From Rhynchospora pubera (Eukaryota > Streptophyta > Magnoliopsida > Poales > Cyperaceae): a stretch of 64,000 nucleotides of DNA. Shown here piece by piece: positions 12,525 to 21,868 of this stretch. Under the pieces are notes generated by a model that saw nothing but the letters and a program-made list of their open reading frames with translations, was not told where the DNA came from and ran no database searches. The first letter of the stretch is position 1; every line of letters begins with the position of its first letter. The position numbers were made by a program, and so were the translations under genes. Where the stretch lies: the NCBI GenBank assembly GCA_028095005.1, contig CM051460.1, positions 234,564,742-234,628,741 on the forward strand. Reading direction: 5' to 3'.

Positions 12525-13007
12525 CTCCTCTCGAACGTGTTTATAAAACGGGTAAGAAAGCTTCTTACCCGTTTTATAAACGCGTAAAAATGTCGGTTTG
12601 TCAGAAACTCGCGCAAAAAGTTAACTCATTTATAGCAGCCAAGGTTTTAAAATGCGATTTATGCGGTTTGACGGTTGGGTGGTGATTTAGCGTTTATCGG
12701 TGATAAAACGGTAAAATAACGGTTTATGCGGTGATAAAACGGATAAAACGGTAGTGCGGTATGAACCAAAACTAAGAAAAAACGGCGATAAAACGAAAAA
12801 AACGGAGTTTTTTAAAAGCTTGATAGCAGCATTCTAGCGCATTTTATAAACGGGTAAGAAGTCTTCTTACCCGTTTTATAAACGAGTTCGAGAGGAGAGA
12901 GAGACGCGCGGTTTATAAACGCGTTAGAACTTCATTCTTATTAAAAAAATATATTAATTCTTTGTATTAAAATTTTTGATGTTAGAATTCCTATATAAAA
13001 TAATTTC
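12525..13007 (-). repeat. Right TIR of the MULE (split by a MITE)
   Basis: Reverse complement of the left TIR: gaggagagagagacgcgcgg and the gggtaagaag/cttcttaccc palindrome at 12850-12885 mirror the outer part, and 12533-12590 mirrors the inner palindrome. Removing the 183-bp hAT MITE and one TSD copy restores approximately the left TIR length. Confidence 0.82.
12640..12822. mobile_element. hAT-type MITE, 183 bp, nested in the MULE right TIR
   Basis: Starts caaggttttaaaatgcg and ends in cggagttttttaaaagcttg, giving imperfect terminal repeats of the form CAAG(G/C)TTTTAAAA. It is flanked by the 8-bp duplication atagcagc at 12632-12639 and 12823-12830, the hAT hallmark. The interior is simple: gataaaacgg is repeated several times in one orientation. 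No coding capacity. Confidence 0.88.
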
Positions 13008-13018
13008 GGTGATTTTAC

Positions 13019-13829
13019 ACAAGGAGCCATGTGCGAGATTGTACGGTTTAATGTAGAACATATTAGAGGAGGCTATCGTACGGTTTCCCACAAGTTTTAT
13101 ATTGATTTTTCCGCAAACACTTATGTTACTATTTTGACATGAAATCTTCTTGCCATATTCGTGTGTTATCTGATTTCAAGCCTTTTGAAAATATCATAAC
13201 AGATTACTAACTTCACATAGCATATAGGCACACCTATTGTTTAATTACTATAATCAAATAAATTAAAATTTATAATTCTGGATTACAATTTACTTATTAA
13301 TTTTGATATTTTTAATAAAATTTATTTATTCAATTCAATTTTTTGATATTTCATAATACTTTTGTAAACATTTAAAAAATTTATTCTTATTTGTAAAATA
13401 AATAGTTGTAATTTTTATTTAAATTATTATTATCAAATCATAATGAGATTAATTAATTGCTGACAAATGAAAAGGTGCGTTCATGTAGTCTATATTCAAT
13501 AAATGGATTCCAAAAGATGCCTTACACTAACGGGATAATTGTTTCATCTCCTTCTTAAAGTGTAGATATATAGCTGTAAATATTTAAAGTATTCTTTTTT
13601 ATTTTAAATAAATATTAAAAAATAATTATTAGGTCACTTAAATGCTAATAAATAAAAATGGTGGGATAATATATCATAAAGTGATCTTTTTATTTTAAAT
13701 TATTATTGAGAAATCATAATTAGGTTAATTAAATGATAACAAATGAAAGTGTGTGATTGTGTCTGATAAAGTGTCGTTTTTTTATATTATTATTAAAAAT
13801 ATATAAATATGTTAATTAAATGTTAACAA
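13019..13829. other. Intergenic, no supported gene
   Basis: Very AT-rich. Several phrases of the form ttaattaaatg(a/t)taacaaatgaaa(a/g)g recur at about 13450, 13735 and 13815, suggesting an old tandem or dispersed repeat. No coding signal. Confidence 0.4.
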
Positions 13830-14190
13830 ATGAAAGGTTGCGAGTATGTAGTCTTATTCAATGAATGAGTGCGAATGAAAAGGTGCCTTTTAACATATAT
13901 TTCATAGGGCTTTAATTAATATATGTCTTTCCAGAGAATGCAATCAAGTTGATGCCTCCTTCACCAAAGAGGGCCAACATTTTATCTATAAATAATACAT
14001 CTTTTTTAAGTTTTCATCAATCATTTTACATCTACAATGAAAGACAAACATAATAGATATCGCATTACTTTCAAATAGAAATTTAGACGTAATACGTGCA
14101 CGGATACTAAAAATTTGGCCCGCAACAAATTCGAAGACAAAAAATACATGGGAATGAATTTTGTTCTTCTAAAAGTAAGATAAATTTTTA
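13830..14190. repeat. Dispersed repeat R, copy 2
   Basis: Same-orientation match to 5285-5640 (see that entry). The two copies lie on either side of the MULE but are not its TSD or TIRs. Confidence 0.5.
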
Positions 14191-15344
14191 TTAATACCGG
14201 AATGTTTAAATCGTTATTAATTTTTTTTCTTGAACAAATCAATTTATCAAATTTATCTTCTTATAGTAAATATACTTTAAAAATAAGTTCTTTATATTAA
14301 AAAAATGATTAAAAATCATATTTATGCTTAAAATTAAAATTAACGTCATAATATTTCATATATTGTTTACAATGGATATTATCATCGTCGAGATTATCTA
14401 GTTCTAATCAAGCGGTTGATAGAGATTTTTTGGGGCCAACATTACTGGGTTTGTTCTGGCGTCATGTCGTGGAGAGGCTGCGAGGAGGTGGTCAGAGAGG
14501 GAGAGAGAGGCATGCTTTATTATTTTTTTTTCATTTTTTAATGCACACTCTCAAGTTCAATCGAGATCAAATTAATTCCACTCTTGATTTTAAGCCCTTT
14601 TAGCACTTACTACCTGTCATTATAAGTATCTAGTAACTTTAATGTTGATACTTGATACTAATATCAATTTTATCACCAATTTTATTCTATATATGTGCAC
14701 TCATACTCATAGTCATTGCTTCAAAATTGACCCTTCCAGGAAATTTAATTTGGCAAGATTTAGTGGACCCTATTTTTACTGCCTCGTGTATTTAAAAATT
14801 CTTCTTGTATATATCGTGATATATAATTTATGGGCCAACAGAGTTTATATGATTTATTTTGTTTTTAATCTAAAATAACCTCTTATCCTTGTGTATCTAA
14901 GCACACTAGCTATGCATTATTAATTAACATTCAAGGGAATTACCATTCAATACTTTAGTAATTACCACCATGAAGGGAATTTTATAATTTTTTTAAGTGT
15001 GTCAATTATTATATAAGAGTTGTGTTAAGTGGCTAAAAAATCATATGAGGACTTATATGTGTATACATGTTGTTTATGAAATGTACGAGAAAAATATAAA
15101 CTATTGTAAAATGAGAAACAAGACTATATATCTCCACTAAGAATATAACGACTTATCTTTTATTTATTTATTTTGTTTTATGAGAAAAAAAGACTACTTA
15201 TTAGAGAGGCTATAAACCAAATGCACGTGAAATATACAATTTTTCTCTCTTGCGGTTCTCGTAAGAATTGAACTCAGTTTCCTCTAAAAAAAATAACTCA
15301 TAAAAATAACGGGGTTACCGATCATCTATGTTGGATTAGGGCTA
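14191..15344. other. Intergenic, no supported gene
   Basis: AT-rich. The open frame at 14642-14878 has no recognisable content. Nothing else is supported. Confidence 0.4.
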
Positions 15345-15515
15345 GCTGTCAATATACCGCTGTTTCGTTCCGTCCAAAATGGAATAGATGTGGAAGAGAA
15401 AATTGTTTCATTTTTAGAAACGGAATGGAAACGAAATGCGATTTTAATATCATTACCGAAACGAAACGGAACGGAACATGAAAATTGGCTGATTTCAATG
15501 ATAAATGGAGAAGAG

Positions 15516-17280
15516 TGTTAGGAACTCAAGTCCTTGTGCAATTTTAAATTTTTTATTAATGTTTAATAAGCATTTAACTATTGCAAATAACGGATCTAGT
15601 CAAACAAACGATTTAAACATTTAAAACAAGACGTGTAGGAATTACCTCTTCTAGTATCGTAACTAGAAGGTTCGAACCCTTTTCTTTGGAGTTGGTGGCG
15701 TGCTCGTCTCCACCACCAAGTCACGGGCAACCACCTCGATTTCACCTAGAAGTTTAATCAAGTTCTAATAGTATGTGCTAGAACACCTAGAACAAAAGTA
15801 ATCCTCTCTTCTATTTCAATTAATCAACTTGTTTAATTAAGTGGAACTAATGCTCAACACATGAGCTCATATAGAATGCAAGAAATAAGAAAAATCGATT
15901 TTTCTTTTCTGCCATTTATTTTTTAAGGTGGCGGCCATGATTGGAGCAAAAGGAGAAAAATGATATTTCCATATTTGTTTACACGAAATGAATCCCTTTT
16001 ATAATACTCAAATTCCTAATTAGGTGGCCGGCCTCCTAAAAGATTTAAATGAGCTAATTAGTCCAACTAATTATGCTGTCATTTAACATATTAAATCATA
16101 TATTTAATGGGCCTTTTAATTACATTCCATTCGGCTCAATTAGACTTAATAAATTAGGCCTACTTAATTAATATAATTCTTACAACTATATTAAATATTG
16201 TTGAACAAGAATAATTATTAACTCATTAATAATTATTTTAGGATTAGCATATACATTAAAATATTTCTATATGATTCTTTTGATTTAATTAATTATAACG
16301 GTTCACAACGGTATATAATTAATTAATCAAACCATCATATTTTCACAGTACTCATTGCTGTGAATAAATAAATAATGCACTGTATGGTTAAAGTCCTATT
16401 TGTGTGACCCTTTGAGGATTTATGCTATGTTGGCCATAGAAAATAAATCAATATTTATTTCCAATAATCATAAGCGGTATCTAGCAACACGTTATGATTC
16501 CCAATTCGCATAAATAAGATCTGTACTACTACAGCACTTCAATCCTGCATAAGAAAATAAAATCTTATTGTTTTGATTCTTATGTCACATGATATCCTTG
16601 TATAATCCAAGATAGGAATGTGTCATTCTTGCAGATTACACGTTTCTTGATCTAGAGATTATTGTATAAGTTGCTAGCAAACAATCCATCTCCATCAAGG
16701 GGCCCAGTAGATATCATCACTCATTAGGTGTACCAACGAGGGACATACGGTTATCTCGATGACCAATTTCTCCTCGCAGAATTCAAGAGAACATAAATAA
16801 AGTCCGTATAGCAGCCTTTATCAGGAATCAGCGTTAGACGATATTTATTGAACCTATCCTCATGTGGAGAAACTGAACCATCTCAAACTCAGAATCAACA
16901 CGTATGAAATAAATAATGACACATAACACAATCTATATATTTATTTCATTGGATCATGTCCTGTGCTATGTTCCAGTAATATACACATATGCAATTAAGT
17001 TGGTAACTCCTTAACCATGATTTGTAGAACTTAATCATCACTTAACTTGCATACTAGTTTTATCTGATAATTAATGTTCCTTGTTAATTATCAAGACTAT
17101 GGACTCTTTAGAGATATTATTGTCATTTTAATGAATGATCCACAGAGATCTACAATTCAGATTCTCGACCTGAATGACCTGTCAATAATAATCTCTAGGA
17201 ACAAATGATCAATCATCATCAATAACATAAACTAATATAATAGCCACCAACTGATTGTTCTCTAGGACATATCTCTAACA
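15516..17280 (-). mobile_element. Solo LTR, 1765 bp, with 5-bp TSD
   Basis: Starts TGTTAGGAAC, ends ATCTCTAACA, and is flanked by aagag at 15511-15515 and 17281-17285. TG...CA ends with a 5-bp TSD define an LTR; there is no internal domain, primer-binding site or second LTR, so it is best read as a solo LTR left by LTR-LTR recombination. Read on the minus strand it begins TGTTAGAGATATGTCCTAG, close to the LTR start at the right edge of the window (63967, plus strand), so both probably belong to one family. Length and start are reminiscent of Angela-type Copia LTRs (inference). It interrupts an older AT-rich repeat whose halves (about 15345-15510 and 17286-17405) both contain cgaaacggaacgg phrases. 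Confidence 0.85.
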
Positions 17281-17414
17281 AAGAGAACGGAAGAGGAATA
17301 GAAAAACTGTTTCGTTTTCCGAAATGAAACAAAAGAGAAAGAGTATTTTTATTTTGTTATCGAAACGGAACGGCTCCTGTTCCGTGCCGGTTTCAAACGT
17401 TTGACAGCGCTATG

Positions 17415-17571
17415 GGGCCGTTTGGATCGCTTAGGAATTTGGGGAAGTTGCAATTCCTAGGAATAAATTTATTGGGAAGTGTGTAATTTTGTGAAGAGTT
17501 TGAATTGTTTATAATAAATTTATGGTAGGAAGATGAAATTCTCCAAATTCCTTGGAGAATCCAAACAGCCC
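17415..17571. mobile_element. MITE, GGGCCGTTTGGAT family (copy 1)
   Basis: 157 bp, starting gggccgtttggat and ending atccaaacagccc, flanked by atg on both sides (17412-17414 and 17572-17574). It carries the central phrase gggaagtgtgtaa...tgtgaagagttt shared by all copies in this window. A 3-bp AT-rich TSD fits PIF/Harbinger-type MITEs. Confidence 0.8.
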
Positions 17572-17871
17572 ATGTTGGATTCCCATGTTCAGCTCTAATT
17601 AAGTTGATCCATGTTTCTTAGTTTTGCTCCAAAGATTTTAGTTAGTCAATAGTCAATACTTAATCCATTAAGTGCGCTTATATTTTTTTGGTTTACTCAA
17701 TGATGAAAAAGACGTCTCCCCCGAGAACTGAGCTACTTGAATTTTTTTAACATTTATTTTCACAAATATATATTATAATGAAATAATATATTAAAAAGCT
17801 TTTTCCTTGCAAGAACGGACCGGAAGATGTCAACCATTTCGTACATAATAATTCTACAATCAATATGTGCC

Positions 17872-17879
17872 TATATATA
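17872..17879 (+). promoter_or_regulatory. Probable TATA box of the RNase T2 gene
   Basis: TATATATA lies 71-78 bases upstream of the proposed ATG at 17950, a normal plant spacing for a short leader. Confidence 0.5.
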
Positions 17880-17949
17880 CAACTATTTACTTCGCTCTAG
17901 ATCTCAATCAATTATAAGTTAAAGGATAGATAAGAAGCGGTAGAAAGCA

Positions 17950-20098
17950 ATGAGGAGCCTAAAACTATTGCTGTTTTTAACTCCTATCTTCCTACTGGCA
18001 TTTTCCTCGAGTTCACAGGAATATGATTTCTTCTACTTCGTGCAACAGGTAAATGAATTTCTTTTGTGGCTATTTCTATGTCAACGAGCTTTGAAATTTC
18101 AGTTCTAGCGTGCATAAACCATTTATGTGGATTTACAGTTCGTATAAAATTACATATATAGTTGCAACAGTAGCAAGTACTAGTAGCAACACAAATGACC
18201 TGGATTTCTTTTTTAACATTTCCCTATGGCTCCGTTTTGATGAGGTGTGGGAATAAGGAAATAAGAAAATAAGAAAATAAATTTATTATAAACAATTCAA
18301 ACTCTTCACAAAATTACACACTTTCCAATACTTCTTTGCACTTCTTCCCTTATTCGTCTTATTCCCACACCATCCAAACGGATATGTTTCTGCTTCTCAA
18401 AACTAAGAATAAATAGTATCCTTGAATTAATATCTGACAACTTTTTCTTTTCTTTTTTTTTTTTTTGCTGGACGAAACACTAGTGGCCTGGTTCGTTTTG
18501 TAACACCAATCAAGGCTGTTGTTATCCAACTTATTATTATAATAGAAAGCCGCCATCAGATTTTGGAATTCATGGCCTGTGGCCTAACTACAACAATTCT
18601 TCATATCCAACTAATTGTGACCCAAACAACACTTTTGACATAAACGAGGTGACTGACCTTGTCTTTCTTTTACAAAAAATGGTTGGATATATACTCGTGA
18701 AATATTTAGGAACATACAGATTTTTGAAACAAAATTTATATTGGCTCCGTTTGGATGCGTTGAGAATAAGATAGGAAGAAGGAAGAAGGAAAGAAATTTA
18801 TTGGGAAGGGATAAATTTATTGGGAAGTGTGTAACTTTTGTGAAGAATTTGGATGGTTAGAAATAAATTTATTGGTAAAAAGTGGTTATTTCTTATTCTT
18901 TATTCCGAGAAGAAGTCATCCAAACGGAGCCATTATGTATAGATATAAACAATCATATGTGTGTTTTTTTAGTAAGTCGTGCACATTTGTCATTCGGATT
19001 AGCTGTATATCATTTGATAATTTGTTGAGTGGTACTAAAATCGTTAGCCGCCCCAACAGTTTTGTTGGAAATTTTATGTTGATAATTGCAATTTTTTTTC
19101 AATCATTTATATGGGAAATTGCAGATCGACTTTCATAAGAAAAAGAAAATAGTTTTGTGTCAATATTAAAGTCCAATGTTTGTTAATCCGTTATTGCAAA
19201 TTAATTTTGAAAACAGTATATATTGTAAAGCTGTTCGTCCAAAAGAATAAGGCAACACATGTGGCCATGTGATGTGAGTCATTCGTTGATAGAAGCACAA
19301 AAACTGGAACACTCTTGTTTTTTTTTTTTTTTTTTTTTTTTTTTGAGAGCTAGGTGGCAAGCACTAGTCTGGCAAATTTTATTAATACGAATAATAATTA
19401 CAAATTTAGCTAAAAAAAGAAAAGCAAGAAACTAAAAGCTATACATGATTAAAGAGAGAGTAAATTAAATAAATCAAAATCCTAAGCATGGTTCATTAAA
19501 AACTGGAACACTTAATGAAGGGGGAAAAGAAACAAACAAACTTCTAATTAAACCCATTGCTACTTGTTGGAAGGTTCAAGGTCTAGTGGTTAGCTTACGA
19601 GCAAACTGGCCTTCATTGACATGCCCACGTAGCGATAGTAGCCGATTCTGGCAGCTTCAGTGGAAGAAACACGGCACATGCTCTGTGCTCAGTCAGAATG
19701 ATTACTTCTCAGCCGCTCTCCAACTCAAGGCCATGACCAATATTCTCCGGTGCCTCCAACGTGCAGGTAATCATATAAAATTGCTCATAATGTAAGATGC
19801 CATAATACGGCTAAGAACATGTATACATATAAATGTAGCCTAAAGAAAACTATTGAATTTGGTAAGTATTTGGCCAGATGATGGACGATACACGAAGTAC
19901 AAGTTGAGTAGTGTTGTTTCAGCAATCGAAACATGCGTTGGCCACACAATATATGTTCAGTGCAACAGAGATAAACGGGGTCATCCCCAATTGTACCAAG
20001 TCTATATTTGTGTTAACCAGACAGGCACGGGGCTAATTGACTGCCCCGTCTTTCCAAGACGTACTTGCCCGTCAAAATCTAGGTTTCCCGAATTTTAA
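17950..20098 (+). CDS. S-like ribonuclease T2, possibly non-functional
   Basis: Secreted or vacuolar RNase of the T2 family, which cleaves single-stranded RNA. By-eye exons: 17950-18048 (33 codons, hydrophobic signal peptide, ending YFVQQ); 18484-18648 or to 18660 (W-P-G-S-F-C, GCCYP, the CAS I block FGIHGLWPNY with a catalytic histidine, N-C-D-P-N); 19587-19766 (NWPSLTC, then the CAS II region W-Q-L-Q-W-K-K-H-G-T-C-S); and about 19867-20098 (cysteines as in the family, QLYQVYICV, IDCPVF, ending FPEF). The family has H-E-W-x-K-H-G at CAS II; here the glutamate position is glutamine and the preceding histidine is leucine, so the usual acid catalyst is missing. GT-AG boundaries that preserve frame could not be found by eye at the exon 2-3 and 3-4 junctions. 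It is therefore either a recent pseudogene or uses splice sites I did not recognise. Introns 1 and 2 hold MITEs. Confidence 0.8.
18228..18381. mobile_element. MITE, GGCTCCGTTTGGAT family (copy 2), in RNase T2 intron 1
   Basis: Starts ggctccgttttgatg and ends catccaaacgga, with tat on each side. Its central phrase is inverted relative to copies 1 and 3 (aaactcttcacaaaattacac). The last three bases of the right TIR are lost. It is absent from the corresponding intron of the pseudogene at 2.3-2.5 kb. Confidence 0.78.
18743..18931. mobile_element. MITE, GGCTCCGTTTGGAT family (copy 3), in RNase T2 intron 2
   Basis: 189 bp with matching ends ggctccgtttggatg and catccaaacggagcc and the 3-bp TSD att (18740-18742, 18932-18934). 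It carries the central phrase gggaagtgtgtaac. Alignment of this intron with the pseudogene intron stops close to its left end, so the insertion itself may mark where the two diverge. Confidence 0.82.
19317..19344. repeat. Poly-T tract
   Basis: A run of more than 20 T residues inside RNase T2 intron 2, possibly the poly-A tail of a minus-strand retroposed sequence. Nothing recognisable lies beside it. Confidence 0.6.
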
Positions 20099-20326
20099 AT
20101 TGCTAATATATATGATTTGGGCCGGAATGTTATTAATTCCTCGAGTTCGAGGTTGCACCAAAGAATTTTGATTGCCGATTTCTGATGCGGCGAGTTGGTC
20201 ATGCTGAGTCTAAGCTTATTAGTAGTTTTTTTTTTATTTCTTCTTCATTTGAGATGTCAGCATTTTACTCTGTATTGTTTGGAATAAGGGTTATGTCTCT
20301 TTGTCGTGTTCTTTCTTTTCTTGTGA

Positions 20327-20332
20327 AATAAA
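20327..20332 (+). terminator. Possible polyadenylation signal of the RNase T2 gene
   Basis: AATAAA 229 bases after the RNase T2 stop codon, followed by T-rich DNA. Confidence 0.4.
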
Positions 20333-21222
20333 TTTATATACCTGCGTTTCATTGCTGCGTAATTATTTCCAACTGGATTTCTCACATGAATAAAATTGTC
20401 TTTATTCTCATGTCATGATTAAGAGTAGCTACTTATTTTTCACATCAATGCATAGCGATCGATGAGTGGTTACGTCCGATAGAGTAGCTACTTCCCCAAA
20501 CTTAACAAGTCAAGTTGTTCCATTCTTAAGATATTTATCCCTTATCTAACTATTAAAAGACAATCTTCAATTTTGGCGAGCCCATTTTGTACAACCAAAT
20601 TTAAGATGTGTGCTCAACACCTCATATGAAACAAAAATCCTTGAAAATGCAACTTATTCCTTTTTTCAAAACTCAACCTTAAAATGTCAGTTGCCTTATC
20701 AGTATTAGATGCATTATCAGGGGTAATTAAAAAAGCACCCAGCATCCATTGAATTTTTCTTTTGGTCCTTTTATTTCTTAGTTTGATTAGTTTGATGATT
20801 TTTGTATATGCATTTAATTATTTACCCAGCGGTAGTATCATATAATTATGTATACCGTATACTACATAAATTATGCAAATGCAAGGGAAATGAAGACTAT
20901 TAATGTATAAAATTATATTACAAAAAGTTCAATGTTAAAACAATAAATAAATCACTTGTTCATTACTGAGTTGTCCTTACAGTAGCACAAAGAAAAACAA
21001 AACATAATCATCATTAAATTGGGTTTTAAGTCAGCTAGCAAAAAATAATTAATCAAAAATAAAAACGAAAGTAGCATAAATTAGCCGGGCCGGTTAACCA
21101 GTTCGATTGGACCAGTCTAATGACCAATTTTTAATCAGAACTGATCGAACGGGTCAGTATGGTTTATTTTCAAAACACTAGCAGAACTGACCAATTTTTT
21201 TTTTTTTGGAATGTTGCAATAC
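20333..21222. other. Intergenic, no supported gene
   Basis: No coding signal. Around 21090-21200 there are ggttaaccagttcgattgga-like and gaactgatcgaacgggtcag-like phrases, which look like the remnant of a short palindromic repeat. Confidence 0.4.
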
Positions 21223-21608
21223 ATGGGGGTTGCTAGTGTCAAACATATAGGACACGTACACTTGTCCAACGCGATGAAATTTTAATTTTTAAAATTGAAA
21301 TGGCCGATCCAAACCGCACAAACTGTTCTGTGTTATAAAATCTTCATGGAGACCAAATTTTATATTTTTTCAAATTTTTTTACTATTTTTTTGGAATTTT
21401 TCAATATGCTCAATCTAAAAAGTTCTGAACCCTTCAATTTTGAAAATTCGAAAAAAATAGTTAGAAAATATGAAAAAATATAAAATTTAATTATCAAAGA
21501 TATTTTAATATAGAGATCATATTGAACGGTTTGGATCGACCGTTTGAAATTTTAATGTGCTACGTTTGGATTGTGTTTGACGTCCTATATGTTTGATTCT
21601 AGCATTAC
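21223..21608. mobile_element. Foldback element (shared-core family, copy B)
   Basis: The left arm gctagtgtcaaacatatagg pairs with a right arm whose inverse is gctagaatcaaacatatagg. The inner core carries the family's gaacggtttggat-type block near 21521-21537, its diverged inverse near 21300, and an AT-rich centre. It ends about 260 bases before the E2F start codon, so it may lie in that gene's promoter. No clear TSD. Confidence 0.65.
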
Positions 21609-21868
21609 TCTACATCTATTGCTATCCCAATTTCCAACATTCCATAACCATCACAAGAAAATGAAATCTTTCTTTCTACTCCCGGACTACACTCAGTTAT
21701 CTCTCTTACCTAGGGACCCACTAACACATGAAATCACAATTTCTCAATACTCCAGGTCCACTCTATTCTTTCATTTCCTTCTCTCCTAATAACCACTCCT
21801 TTGTAAAACCCTCCCATGGGATTTCTCTCCATAAACCCCACTATGCACTGTTTTGTACAAACACTACA

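Larger units (their letters stand above)
5882..13007 (+). mobile_element. Mutator-like element (MULE), 7.1 kb, with TSD and long TIRs
   Basis: A complete element defined by the 11-bp direct repeat ggtgattttac at 5871-5881 and 13008-13018 and by long TIRs. The outermost bases of the two ends differ by an indel, so the exact boundary is uncertain by one or two bases. The TIR sequence starting aattattttatatagg reads inward at the left end and, reverse-complemented, from 13006 at the right end. Both then run through a ttctaacgcgtttataaa block and a polypyrimidine block into a palindromic gggtaagaag/cttcttaccc block. Inside are a decayed MURA-type transposase (6359-9344) and about 3 kb of non-coding DNA with further copies of the palindromic block. 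A hAT MITE sits in the right TIR. The transposase is broken, so the element is probably immobile unless helped in trans. Confidence 0.92.

Noticed and set aside
12362..12685. 107-codon open frame in the MULE
   Set aside because: Crosses a polypyrimidine tract, the right TIR and the start of a MITE.
5285..14190. Repeat R copies as LTRs of a retrotransposon around the MULE
   Set aside because: No TG...CA ends, no TSD, no primer-binding site and no internal coding domain outside the MULE.
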